Below are positions 1-8,472 of a stretch of DNA of 64,000 bases, piece after piece (position 1 is the stretch's first letter; every line of letters begins with the position of its first letter). A program made the position numbers and the translations under genes. Origin of the DNA: Phycisphaerae bacterium (GTDB lineage: Bacteria > Planctomycetota > Phycisphaerae > Sedimentisphaerales > Anaerohalosphaeraceae); NCBI GenBank assembly GCA_014859965.1, contig JACZKQ010000019.1, positions 62,001 through 126,000 on the forward strand. Direction: 5' to 3'. The notes under the pieces are model-generated. The model made no database searches and had not been told where the DNA came from. It worked only from the letters and a program-made list of their open reading frames with translations.

Positions 1-98
1 TGCATCGCCGACTTCTGGCATCCGGCATTTATGCACAAGCCCCATGCGGCCAGGCAGCCAATTACAATCTGCAAGAACCGAGCACCACGACCAGTCAT
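1..98 (-). CDS. Probable lipoprotein, N-terminal fragment (cut by window edge)
   Basis: Only the first 32 codons lie in the window. The product starts with MTGRGARFLQ, followed by a hydrophobic stretch ending in INAGC. This is a basic N-region, an H-region and a cysteine after A-G, which resembles a lipoprotein signal, although the residue at -3 is Asn rather than the usual Leu/Val/Ile. I chose the ATG at 98 because an AAAGGGGG ribosome site lies 9-16 bases upstream. The frame also stays open upstream to an ATG at 266, giving a 56-residue extension, but a promoter-like element overlaps that region. Function unknown. Confidence 0.5.
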   Translation of the reverse strand, partial: MTGRGARFLQIVIGCLAAWGLCINAGCQKSAM

Positions 99-266
99 CT
101 TACGTGCCCCCTTTCCATCATTTAAAAATTGGCGAAATTTACTCGCAATTAACATATCATTGAAATCGCGAGGGTTATCCTCTTTTCTCAGGTTACTTGA
201 ACAGTAATATTCGGCATATAAGGACTTACGGTCAACCTGAAAGGTTTTACATACATCCCAAAACAT
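99..266 (-). other. AT-rich leader upstream of the partial lipoprotein gene
   Basis: This stretch is clearly richer in A and T than the surrounding genes. It reads open in the same frame as the partial lipoprotein gene, so it could be a protein-coding extension starting at 266. Because a -10/-35 pair sits at 267-296, I read it instead as a roughly 160-base 5' leader. No other gene or recognisable riboswitch was seen in it. Confidence 0.3.
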
Positions 267-296
267 AGTATACCTCTGGGAATACCATGATAGCAA
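267..296 (-). promoter_or_regulatory. Putative sigma70-type promoter for the partial lipoprotein gene
   Basis: On the minus strand TTGCTA (291-296) and TATACT (267-272) are separated by 18 bases. The -10 matches the consensus at five of six positions and the -35 at four of six. It lies just downstream of the terminator of the preceding cytochrome gene, where a new transcription unit would be expected to begin. Confidence 0.35.
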
Positions 297-358
297 GGTG
301 GCAAGCCCAAAAAAGATGCCCCGCCCCAGCTTGGTGACCTGTTAAACCCCGTTATGAG

Positions 359-397
359 AAAAAAAACCGGCCTGGGGCTGTTTTCTCCTCAGGCCGG
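359..397 (-). terminator. Rho-independent terminator of the cytochrome gene
   Basis: CAGGCCGG (390-397 on the plus strand) and CCGGCCTG (367-374) form a perfect 8-bp stem. In the minus-strand direction the stem is followed by eight T residues (366 down to 359). It lies 37 bases after the stop codon of the tetraheme cytochrome gene. Confidence 0.85.
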
Positions 398-433
398 GTC
401 CAGTTGTCTAAAATATGCGTGAAAGATGTTCCG

Positions 434-1180
434 TTACTTGATATGGCACGTCTTGCACAGGGCACCGTAATTTAGCTCATAACTCTGTGCAAGATAGTTC
501 AGGCCGGCTCTTCGGGCGCTGTAGGTCAGGCCCCACTGGATTCCCGGAATATTGACCAGGTGCGGAATGCTCAGTTCAAACTCGCCCGAACCGGGAGCCG
601 TCACCGGCTTTCCTTCACCATCCAGTATCGGGTTGCCGCCCGCGTCGTATTGCGGCACAGCATCATTATCCCACTGAACCAGTTGCCCATGAAGCCCCTG
701 GAGGTGGATATCGTGGCAGCTCTGGCAATTCACATAGCCCTTGGTCGCACTGAGGAGGTCGTCACGAATGGTACCGCGGCCATGTACCACGTTACTGGGG
801 CTGGCTTCAGGGTGCAGCTCTGGATCCTGCGCCGCCGCCATGGCATAAGAGAATTCAATGGGATGCGTTCCGCTCAGATCGCCGCCGGCACTGTTGATTG
901 TGTGGCTGCTGCCGTCCGTCGCGTCGTGGCAAGCCAGACAGAGCAATGTGGGCCCCTCAGGGTCGCCCGGCGTGGCGTCCATGGTTTCGCTGGAGTAATT
1001 CGTCCAACTCGTTTGCGTAGTCATAGTCCCGCTCCACAGCGGCATGTCCGTCATCTGCTGCGCTTTGTGGGGAATGTGACAGGAGTCACAATCATAAGTC
1101 GAGCTGCTCTCAATGCTGTGGAAAGCCATCAGCGGCGCCGCAATACCGACAAGCGATACCAACAAGAAATACTTTTTCAT
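434..1180 (-). CDS. Secreted tetraheme c-type cytochrome
   Basis: A 248-residue protein with a Sec signal peptide (MKKYFLLVSL, cleavage near residue 20). It has four CxxCH heme-binding motifs at about residues 31-35, 81-85, 152-156 and 242-246. The last is almost at the C-terminus (CKTCHIK). Additional histidines could serve as distal ligands. It should act outside the cytoplasmic membrane in electron transfer. The start is supported by GGAGG seven bases before the ATG. It lies 144 bases downstream of the HzsA-related gene on the same strand, with a hairpin between them, and has its own terminator. The two probably form one redox unit. The electron donor and acceptor cannot be read from the sequence. 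Confidence 0.85.
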   Translation of the reverse strand: MKKYFLLVSLVGIAAPLMAFHSIESSSTYDCDSCHIPHKAQQMTDMPLWSGTMTTQTSWTNYSSETMDATPGDPEGPTLLCLACHDATDGSSHTINSAGGDLSGTHPIEFSYAMAAAQDPELHPEASPSNVVHGRGTIRDDLLSATKGYVNCQSCHDIHLQGLHGQLVQWDNDAVPQYDAGGNPILDGEGKPVTAPGSGEFELSIPHLVNIPGIQWGLTYSARRAGLNYLAQSYELNYGALCKTCHIK

Positions 1181-1248
1181 TACCTTACCTCCGAAACTGT
1201 GGTTCTATTTACCGGGTACAGACTTCCGCAATCCAAACCCACCTGATA

Positions 1249-1267
1249 GGCAGGCACGATGCCTGCC
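1249..1267. other. Perfect intergenic hairpin between the HzsA-related gene and the cytochrome gene
   Basis: GGCAGGCA and TGCCTGCC form an 8-bp perfect stem with a three-base loop (cga on the plus strand). No T-run follows on either strand, so it is not a standard intrinsic terminator. In the minus-strand transcript it would lie after the first gene's stop and about 70 bases before the cytochrome start, where it could stabilise or partly attenuate the mRNA. Confidence 0.5.
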
Positions 1268-1324
1268 GAAACACTCTTCATTAAAAACATTATTTCCGAT
1301 ACTTGCCTGACGCCGGATCGTACA

Positions 1325-4210
1325 CTATTCGAGCGTAGGATAAACGATTTCGCCGCGCAATTGCGCTTCCCCGCCTTCTTTCTCATAAACGCCGTAGAAC
1401 AGCGAACAGGAGTCGAGCCACACGCGGATGCGGTGCACGTCTTCAGGGGGCATTTGCAGGTCATGGTGGCCCTCCTGCAGCATCGCATGCAGTTTCGATG
1501 CACGGGCCCCGAAGTTGCCCGGAATCGTTCGGTGCCGATCCCCGTAGCTCCAGAACCCGAACTTCGGCGCAAGACTGAAATACGAGGCATACCACTTCTG
1601 GCGTCCCTTAACGATGACTTCACTGTCGAGTCGCGGCGCCTTGTCGGCGTTCTTCTGATGGCAGGACACGCAGTGTCTATCCAGCACCGGCTGCACCAGC
1701 CTCGGATAACTAAACGGATTGGTGCCGTCGACATCCGGCACGGGAATGGACGGCGGCCGCCGCATCGCGATGGGCGTTTGCTTCGCAAGGCCCGGCGCGC
1801 GATGTCGAGGCTCGTGACAGCCCTGACAAACAAGACGCTCGCCCGGCTGAACATAGGTTGCCGAACGCATGGATTGTACCGCCAGCCCGTCGGCATCCAA
1901 CGCCTGGAAGAAAAGTTCTTTTTGTGCCGGAACCGTAAAGTGTGCACTGCCGTCCGCTTCCACCGGCACGGTACCCAGAACGTACCGCGCAAGCACCACG
2001 GAGTCGCCCGCGGTCGGCTCGCGCAATGCCGTTTCGTGCGGCGGCTCGCCGGAGGGTACCGACATGGGAATGATCTGGAACACGCGCAGGGCCGTGACCT
2101 TGATATCTTCGGACCAGGGCGTCAGCGTATCGTAGACATTGACCAGGGCAAGCGTGCCCTCCGCGGGAGCTCCGGAGGCTGCGCGCTCCGATTGCTGCGG
2201 AACTATCGCCGGCCGAGGTGTCGCGCGCAGCGGCGTGGGGTTTTGGCTTGAGATTTCGGGATCGCGGTAGATCAATTCCCTGTTGCCGAAGACGTCCAGC
2301 AGGTAAATGCCATAATCGCCGCGGACGTACGCCTGGCCTTGTCCGCCCATGCCCGGCCGCATCCCCGCATCATAAGCCACCAGATAGTACTTTTCGCTCA
2401 GCGGCCACGGGGTCCCGTAGACCTGGGCACCGCCCTGCGTCTCGGGGAAATCGACCTCAGGAGTAAGCCGTTTCACCGGGGCCATCGCGTCGTCGTCCTC
2501 CACCCGCGGATCGATGATAACAAGCGAACCAAAGGCCTGACCATGGTGCGGCGCGCCGGTCGCAACCATCCGCCGCGAATCGGGAATTGCGCGGACGTCC
2601 AGTTCCATGTCCGCACGCACCTCCCGCGGCGCGAAGTTGCCGTGCAAGGCGCGGGCGTCGCGCCCGTCCGGGCTGGTCAGCCACGGGTGGTGGGCCGTAC
2701 ACCCATGTCGGTCAACATAGTCCCACCGTGTGTAAACGATCATGCCGTCATTGGTCACACTGGGGTGCCATTCATTCGTCTCATGCGGGCTCAGGCACAG
2801 GATGTCGGTCCCATCGGAGTTCATGTCGTAAAGCGTATAGGTCGGACACACCCGCCCGCACCGCAGATAGCCCCCCCGCCGCTCGGTGATGAAGGCGATT
2901 CTGCCATTGGGAAGCCAGCAGGGATCGAAATCGTTCCACGTACCGTCGGTCAACTGCTCCAGGTCCGTGCCGTCGATGTTCACTCTGAAAATATGGTACG
3001 ACCGCCCGGCCGCCCAGTGACCGCGGCTCGGATCGGTATGGTAGCGATGCTCGGTGTCGCCCTCGCATTCGACATACGCGAAAGCAACCGTGCGGCCGTC
3101 CCAAGAAAGGTCCGGCGACAGAAACGAGCCGCTCTGGAGTTTCGTGCCCATGAGACGGCCTCTCTGCACGACGGAATCGCCCGTGATATTGCGCAACTGC
3201 GGCTCGGCCCCGAACGGATCCGAAAGAACGAAGAGCCCGCCGCCCGGCAGCACGTTGATACCGTAATACTGATCGCACATGTGATTGAAAGTCGCGCGGT
3301 GCCGCTTCAAGAGCAGCATCTTGTCGAAATTGAGCAGCGGATTTGAAAATGCAATCCTGCGCCGAAGTTGGACGGCTGCCTTGAACAGTTCGAATCGCTG
3401 TTCGAGTTCGCTGTAATCCGCCTCAAGGCCTCTTTCGCCAAGCGCCGCCCATGCTTGCCGAAGGCTCGCCAGATCGGGGGCGTCAGGCATGTCGGCCAAA
3501 TCATCCAGCAGCACCCCGGTGCGGCGAAGCACCACGTCCGCCGGATCGCGGTCGCTCTCGCAAATCAGTGACGCCGCATGGAACGTCTGGTCCGCATGGC
3601 TGTTGATGCGGCGCCGATTTTGAATATCGCGGCGAAGCGTTTCATACTCCCATTCGAGCTCGCTCTTCGGGTCGGCGATGATCATGCCGGACGACTCATT
3701 GGCACGGAAGGCCGCATTGGGCGACAGGATGCGCAGTTCTGCGACCGAAGTCCAGGCCCTGCCGTTAACCTCCGAAAGAGCGCGAAGCCTGACGTATCGC
3801 CCCGATACGGCCGAGGCCAGTTTGATCGTGTTCTCGCCGTCGCGCTTCTCAAATCTGCCCTTCATCACGGGCCGGCCAAAATCCTTCTTGTTGTCTGAAA
3901 TGTAGAACTCGAAATCGGCGATGACGCCGTTGTTCCCGTCGCTTCGCGGCACGTATGCAAAGCCCTCGATCGAATAGACCCCGCCCAGATCGATCACCAG
4001 ATCGTGCGGATGGACCGGTTCGCCCGCGCCAAACCACGTATGCCACATCGTCTGTAAATCGCCATCCATTGCGCGGTGGCTTTCGTACCCAGGCGCCTCA
4101 CTGTCGGCGGCGGTCTTGACTGTAACCATCTTGACCTGCGCGCAGGCGAGGGCGGCGGTGAACAGAACCACCCAGATAACACAACTGATCGTTCGACGGG
4201 CATTGTCCAT
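1325..4210 (-). CDS. HzsA-related secreted diheme cytochrome with discoidin and TolB-like propeller domains
   Basis: A 961-residue exported protein. After a signal peptide comes a discoidin (F5/8 type C)-like domain at about residues 30-165, then a helical segment. A TolB/WD40-like propeller follows, with repeats such as DPCWLPNGRIAFIT and HPSVTNDGMIVYTRWDY. The C-terminal domain has two heme motifs, CQGCH at 795-799 and CVSCH at 847-851. This order matches the proteins named HzsA-related after the hydrazine synthase alpha subunit. The anammox HZS-alpha N-terminal heme site is absent, since the N-terminus here is discoidin-like. These relatives also occur in non-anammox Planctomycetota, so this is not evidence of hydrazine synthesis. 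GGAAGGA precedes the ATG. The next gene downstream is a tetraheme cytochrome, a plausible redox partner. Confidence 0.8.
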   Translation of the reverse strand: MDNARRTISCVIWVVLFTAALACAQVKMVTVKTAADSEAPGYESHRAMDGDLQTMWHTWFGAGEPVHPHDLVIDLGGVYSIEGFAYVPRSDGNNGVIADFEFYISDNKKDFGRPVMKGRFEKRDGENTIKLASAVSGRYVRLRALSEVNGRAWTSVAELRILSPNAAFRANESSGMIIADPKSELEWEYETLRRDIQNRRRINSHADQTFHAASLICESDRDPADVVLRRTGVLLDDLADMPDAPDLASLRQAWAALGERGLEADYSELEQRFELFKAAVQLRRRIAFSNPLLNFDKMLLLKRHRATFNHMCDQYYGINVLPGGGLFVLSDPFGAEPQLRNITGDSVVQRGRLMGTKLQSGSFLSPDLSWDGRTVAFAYVECEGDTEHRYHTDPSRGHWAAGRSYHIFRVNIDGTDLEQLTDGTWNDFDPCWLPNGRIAFITERRGGYLRCGRVCPTYTLYDMNSDGTDILCLSPHETNEWHPSVTNDGMIVYTRWDYVDRHGCTAHHPWLTSPDGRDARALHGNFAPREVRADMELDVRAIPDSRRMVATGAPHHGQAFGSLVIIDPRVEDDDAMAPVKRLTPEVDFPETQGGAQVYGTPWPLSEKYYLVAYDAGMRPGMGGQGQAYVRGDYGIYLLDVFGNRELIYRDPEISSQNPTPLRATPRPAIVPQQSERAASGAPAEGTLALVNVYDTLTPWSEDIKVTALRVFQIIPMSVPSGEPPHETALREPTAGDSVVLARYVLGTVPVEADGSAHFTVPAQKELFFQALDADGLAVQSMRSATYVQPGERLVCQGCHEPRHRAPGLAKQTPIAMRRPPSIPVPDVDGTNPFSYPRLVQPVLDRHCVSCHQKNADKAPRLDSEVIVKGRQKWYASYFSLAPKFGFWSYGDRHRTIPGNFGARASKLHAMLQEGHHDLQMPPEDVHRIRVWLDSCSLFYGVYEKEGGEAQLRGEIVYPTLE

Positions 4211-4303
4211 GACGGCTTCCTTCCATGCAGCGCGAAATTGAACCGGCCAACTCTCGCTGCGGCTTGATTACGTCGCACGCACAGCCGCAGCATGCTGACA
4301 TAT

Positions 4304-4332
4304 ATAATACACCGAAACAGCACTAAATTCAA
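4304..4332 (-). promoter_or_regulatory. Sigma70-type promoter of the HzsA-related gene
   Basis: On the minus strand TTGAAT (4327-4332) and TATTAT (4304-4309) are separated by exactly 17 bases. They match the consensus at four and five of six positions. The predicted transcript would begin about 85 bases before the ATG at 4210. Confidence 0.55.
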
Positions 4333-4621
4333 GGGTTGCCTCGAAAATGATCAGTGTAACACCTTAAGACCCCCGCACCAATGACTGCCCGTTTTTCGAC
4401 GGAACCGGAAAGCCGTCGCACACGTTCTGGTTACGTAAGGCACTTGCAGGCCTATGCCCCACAGGACGATATGCATTATCGCTATCCGCAGCGAACGCGA
4501 GCCGAAACGGGGCAGCAGTGAAAGGTGCTGGATTTTCGTGGATGGAACAGTGATCTGTGCCGATCAGTATACGATGTTGCATCCAATTGTTGGACCCATC
4601 CAGCCTCTTCGGAAGGATGCT
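4333..4621. other. Divergent intergenic region upstream of the metal-efflux operon
   Basis: No gene is convincing here. The frame of the efflux gene is open upstream, but its signal peptide and ribosome site place the start at 4622. A short inverted repeat, TGATC (4551-4555) and GATCA (4562-4566) with six bases between, lies next to TATACG (4568-4573). It could be an operator over a weak -10, but five-base arms are too short to be sure. No metalloregulator gene is adjacent. Confidence 0.3.
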
Positions 4622-6040
4622 ATGAAAAAACTAACGACAACCGCTATCGTCTTAGCGGCGATGATTGGCGGGTGCGGAGGCGAAAACCACCGGGCCGATG
4701 CGGCTCGACGCAAGGCCGTCGCATTACGGCCCGCGACTGCAACAATGCGTCCCTCGCAGGAAAATTTTTCCCGGCCGGTGCTGCCCGAACTGGACGAGTC
4801 CTCGGACCTGCCCGATTACCTGGCGTATGCCGCACTCAACAACGCAGGCCTGGAGGCGGCGTTCAATCAGTGGAAGGCGGCCCTCGAACGCATACCGCAG
4901 GTCAAGGCTCTGCCCGACCCGCGATTCACCTACGGTTACTTCATTCGCGAGGTCGAGACCCGCGTCGGCCCGCAACGGCAGAGCTTCGCCATCGCACAGG
5001 CCTTTCCGTGGTTCGGCAAACTGGCTCTGAGAGGCGACTTGGCGGCCGAGGCGGCGAACGCCGCCCGGAAGAGGTATGACGCAGCCAAGCTGAGACTCTT
5101 CCTCGAAGTCAAGGACGCCTGGTACGAGTATTATTATCTTGCCCGGGCCATCGCCATTGCAAACCAGAACATGCAGCTGTTGCAGCATCTTGAAGGCGTC
5201 GCCCGGAGCCGTTACAAGGCAGCCGCCGCTGCACATCCGGATGTGATTCGGGCCCAGGTAGAGTTGGGTAAAATTGACGACCGTTATCGGACGCTGCTGG
5301 ACTTGAGAGAGCCGTTGACGGCGCGATTGAACGCGGCGCTGAATCGCCCGGTGGATCTGCCCATTCCGATGCCAAAGCAAATTGCTGCACCACCCGTCCA
5401 ACTCACAGCACAGGACCTGCTGAACACATTGGCCGACTCGAACCCCGAACTGGAAGCCATGGACTTTGAGATCGCCGCCCGCCAGCGCGATATCGAGTTG
5501 GCAAAAAAGGAGTATTATCCGGACTTTCTGCTCGGTGTCAGCATTATTGATACCGGCGAAGCGGCGATGCGCGACGTGTCGGACAGCGGGCAGGACCCCG
5601 TCCTTGCGTCCGTGTCGGTGAATATTCCCATCTGGCGCGAAAAATACGACGCCGGCGTACGAGAAGCACGCCTGCGGCATCAGGCGGCCCGGCGCCAGCG
5701 TACCGAAATGGCCAATTCGCTGAGTTCGCAATTAAAAATGAGCCTCTACCGTTTCAGGGACGCTGAGCGCAAAATCAATTTGTACGGGAGCACGCTTGTG
5801 CCCAAGGCCGAGGAGGCCCTCAGAGTGACCGAGAGCAGTTACCGCGCGGGAACGGGCATGTTCACAGATCTCGTCGACGCACAGCGGATACTCTTGGAAT
5901 TCGAACTGGATTACGAGCGGGCGCTGGCCAATCGTGCACAAAGCCTGGCGAAACTGGAAATGCTCATCGGACAGGAAATTGGTTTGCAAGGGAACCCGCC
6001 GCCGGGTCCAAACGTTGAAGAGAATGCTGGCGACGAATAG
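4622..6040 (+). CDS. TolC-family outer-membrane efflux lipoprotein (CusC-like)
   Basis: A 472-residue outer-membrane factor for a tripartite metal exporter. The N-terminus MKKLTTTAIVLAAMIGGCGG is a lipoprotein signal ending in a cysteine at position 18 or 19. This fixes the start at 4622, and AAGGA lies just upstream. The rest shows the long amphipathic helices of the outer-membrane efflux protein family: two repeats rich in Ala, Gln, Arg and Glu, one near NNAGLEAAFNQWKAALER and one near SSYRAGTGMFTDLVDAQR. It is the first gene of a three-gene unit with the adaptor (gap 53 bases) and the RND pump. This order is typical of Cus/Czc heavy-metal efflux. The exact metal cannot be determined. Confidence 0.9.
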   Translation: MKKLTTTAIVLAAMIGGCGGENHRADAARRKAVALRPATATMRPSQENFSRPVLPELDESSDLPDYLAYAALNNAGLEAAFNQWKAALERIPQVKALPDPRFTYGYFIREVETRVGPQRQSFAIAQAFPWFGKLALRGDLAAEAANAARKRYDAAKLRLFLEVKDAWYEYYYLARAIAIANQNMQLLQHLEGVARSRYKAAAAAHPDVIRAQVELGKIDDRYRTLLDLREPLTARLNAALNRPVDLPIPMPKQIAAPPVQLTAQDLLNTLADSNPELEAMDFEIAARQRDIELAKKEYYPDFLLGVSIIDTGEAAMRDVSDSGQDPVLASVSVNIPIWREKYDAGVREARLRHQAARRQRTEMANSLSSQLKMSLYRFRDAERKINLYGSTLVPKAEEALRVTESSYRAGTGMFTDLVDAQRILLEFELDYERALANRAQSLAKLEMLIGQEIGLQGNPPPGPNVEENAGDE

Positions 6041-6093
6041 CTCGCGACGTATTCACGGGCACGCCTCACTGGTAAAACCGGTTTCCTTAGGTA

Positions 6094-8472
6094 ATGAATA
6101 TGAAAGCAACCATGAGAACCATTTCCGGATTTTGCCGGCGGCACAGGTTTATCCTGCTCGTAATCGCGGCGTTGATCATTGGCTACGTGTTGGGCGGGCT
6201 GCGGCAATCGCCCATCCATGATCACGACGCGGACGCCCCCGCACATGCGGCCGAGCAGAACGATCAGGTATGGACGTGTTCGATGCACCCGCAGATTCGT
6301 CTTCCCAGACCCGGCCTGTGCCCTATCTGCCACATGGATCTCATTCCCTTATCTGTGACTGATACCGGCGGCCTCCGCGAACTGGTCGTCAGTGAAGAGG
6401 CCGCCCGCCTCATGGACATTGAGGTCAGCCCTGTCGAACGCAAATTCGTCACTGCCCAGGTCCGCATGGTCGGCAAAATAGACTATGACGAGACCCGACT
6501 TGCCTACATCGCCGCCTGGGTGCCGGGGCGGCTGGACCGCCTGTTTGTGGACTATACCGGCGTAACGGTTAAAAAAGGCGACCACATGGTCTCGCTCTAC
6601 AGCCCGGAACTCATCAGCGCCCAAGAGGAGCTTTTACAATCGCTCGCGGCGGTCAGGAATATCGAGGGGTCAGATCAGGAGATGATGCGCCGTCTTACCA
6701 ACGAAACCGTCAAGGCTGTGCGTGAAAAACTGCGGCTCCTCGGGCTCACCGAGTCCCAGATCGCGGAGATCGAAAGCACCGGCAAGGTACGGGACCACAT
6801 GACGATCAACGCCCCGACCGGCGGCATCGTCATTCAAAAGAATGCCGTCGAAGGCATGTACGTGGAAACCGGCACCCGCATCTACACGATCGCCGATTTG
6901 TCAACCGTATGGGTGAGGCTCGATGCGTATGAATCCGACCTGGACTGGCTGCGTTACGGCCAGCAAGTACAGTTCACGACCGTCTCGTACCCGGGATCGA
7001 TCTTCCGCGGGGTCATCAGCTTTATCGACCCGGTGCTCGATGAAAGAACCCGGACAGTCAGGGTTCGCGTGAATACGGATAATCCTGACGGCAGGCTCAA
7101 GCCGGGCATGTTCGTCAAGGCGGTCGCGGATTCACGGATCGCAGCCGGCGGACGCGTGATGGATGCCGACATGATCGGCAAGTGGATATGCCCCATGCAC
7201 CCCGAGGTCGTTAAGGACGAACCCGGACAGTGCGACATCTGCGAAATGCCGCTGGTTACCACGGAATCTCTGGGGTACGTCGGCGAAGCGCCCGACCCGG
7301 CCGACAAGCCGCTGGTGATCCCCGCCTCGGCCGCGCTCGTTACGGGAACACGGGCAATTGTATACGTTAGACTCGCCGATACCGAAACCCCGACCTTCGA
7401 AGGCCGCCAGGTACTGCTGGGCCAGCGAGCCGGCGATTCTTATCTCGTGCGCAACGGGCTGCAGGAAGGGGAACTGGTCGTCACCAAAGGGAACTTCAAG
7501 ATCGACAGCGCCCTGCAGATCAGCGCCAAACCGAGTATGATGACACCGGATGTAACGTCCGGCGCAGTTCACGATCATGGGCATGGGCATGGGCATGGGA
7601 CGGTCATGCCGGACACCGAAGATGCGGCGCCCGGCGCCGCTGTACTGCCGCCGCTGGCCGCATATCAGGTCAGGGGCGTCATGGCGGCCGCCGCGGACGT
7701 TCGCCGGGCGCATCAGGAGCAGGACCACGCCGAAACCCGTGCCGCCTTCGGCCGGTTAGCCGAGGCGCTCGACGCGGTCGACGCATCACTCCTTACAGGT
7801 GACGCACACAATCTCTGGACGGAATACCGGATGAGGCTGAGCAATGACGCCGTCGAGGGCGCAGAGGCCCAAACACCGCAGGACCTTGAGCGGGCCGTAC
7901 GGTCGCTGCGGCAGAACATCAATGCCATGATCGGCAGATTCGGCTTGAGAGAGGAACCCCATAGACACCCTGACATGATCGTCCCGCATGTATTCCGCGG
8001 TCAATTAAAGTCCCTGTTCGATGCCTATATAGACATGCAGACCGCGCTGGCCAACGATGATGCTGACAGCGCCAGGGCGGCGGCGCAAAATATTCAGAAA
8101 CGGCTCGCCGAAGTCGATGCGGAATTGCTGCCTGCCGAGTCGCGCCCGGCATGGACAAAGACGGCAGGCGACATCGCAAAGAGTCTCAGCGAACTGAACG
8201 GGCGGCGGGGAATCGAAACACTGCGCGAGGACTTCTATCCGCTCAGCGAATCGATGATCGAAACCGCGCGCCGGTTCGGCGCACCCGGCGACCAGCCGCT
8301 CTACGTTGCGTACTGTCCCATGGCTTTCGACAATGCCGGCGCGCCATGGCTGCAGTCGCGGACCGAGATACGAAACCCCTATTTTGGCGATATGATGCTC
8401 CAATGCGGCGAAATCAGGGAAGTCATCGGCCCCAGGCCCAATCGGCACAAGGAACACGGGACTCATGACTGA
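6094..8472 (+). CDS. RND efflux periplasmic adaptor with two heavy-metal-binding domains (CusB-like)
   Basis: A 792-residue membrane-fusion protein, roughly twice the size of E. coli CusB. An N-terminal membrane anchor (residues about 18-36) is followed by a heavy-metal-binding domain with the pattern CSMHP...CPICHMDL (about 60-83). The hairpin/lipoyl/barrel core follows. A second metal-binding domain, CPMHP...CDICEMPL (about 364-390), is inserted before the last core strands. A His-rich run HDHGHGHGHG lies near 492-501. The last 290 residues look like two diverged DUF3347-type helical domains ending in YCPMAFDNAGAPWLQS. The Cys, Met and His pattern suggests Cu(I)/Ag(I), or another soft metal, handed to the pump. 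The ATG at 6094 has a weak ribosome site, and M3 or M7 are possible alternative starts. It overlaps the pump gene by eight bases. Confidence 0.9.
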   Translation: MNMKATMRTISGFCRRHRFILLVIAALIIGYVLGGLRQSPIHDHDADAPAHAAEQNDQVWTCSMHPQIRLPRPGLCPICHMDLIPLSVTDTGGLRELVVSEEAARLMDIEVSPVERKFVTAQVRMVGKIDYDETRLAYIAAWVPGRLDRLFVDYTGVTVKKGDHMVSLYSPELISAQEELLQSLAAVRNIEGSDQEMMRRLTNETVKAVREKLRLLGLTESQIAEIESTGKVRDHMTINAPTGGIVIQKNAVEGMYVETGTRIYTIADLSTVWVRLDAYESDLDWLRYGQQVQFTTVSYPGSIFRGVISFIDPVLDERTRTVRVRVNTDNPDGRLKPGMFVKAVADSRIAAGGRVMDADMIGKWICPMHPEVVKDEPGQCDICEMPLVTTESLGYVGEAPDPADKPLVIPASAALVTGTRAIVYVRLADTETPTFEGRQVLLGQRAGDSYLVRNGLQEGELVVTKGNFKIDSALQISAKPSMMTPDVTSGAVHDHGHGHGHGTVMPDTEDAAPGAAVLPPLAAYQVRGVMAAAADVRRAHQEQDHAETRAAFGRLAEALDAVDASLLTGDAHNLWTEYRMRLSNDAVEGAEAQTPQDLERAVRSLRQNINAMIGRFGLREEPHRHPDMIVPHVFRGQLKSLFDAYIDMQTALANDDADSARAAAQNIQKRLAEVDAELLPAESRPAWTKTAGDIAKSLSELNGRRGIETLREDFYPLSESMIETARRFGAPGDQPLYVAYCPMAFDNAGAPWLQSRTEIRNPYFGDMMLQCGEIREVIGPRPNRHKEHGTHD

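Noticed and set aside
1325-4210. Interpretation as true hydrazine synthase alpha (anammox)
   Set aside because: The N-terminal heme domain is absent, and no hzsB, hzsC or hydrazine dehydrogenase is nearby. HzsA-related proteins also occur in non-anammox Planctomycetota.
4551-4573. TGATC-N6-GATCA inverted repeat as a metalloregulator operator
   Set aside because: The five-base arms occur often by chance and no regulator gene is adjacent, so it is only mentioned under the intergenic region.
7570-7600. Tandem GGGCAT repeats as a possible DNA repeat element
   Set aside because: They lie in frame within the adaptor gene and encode a His-Gly run, so they are explained by the protein.
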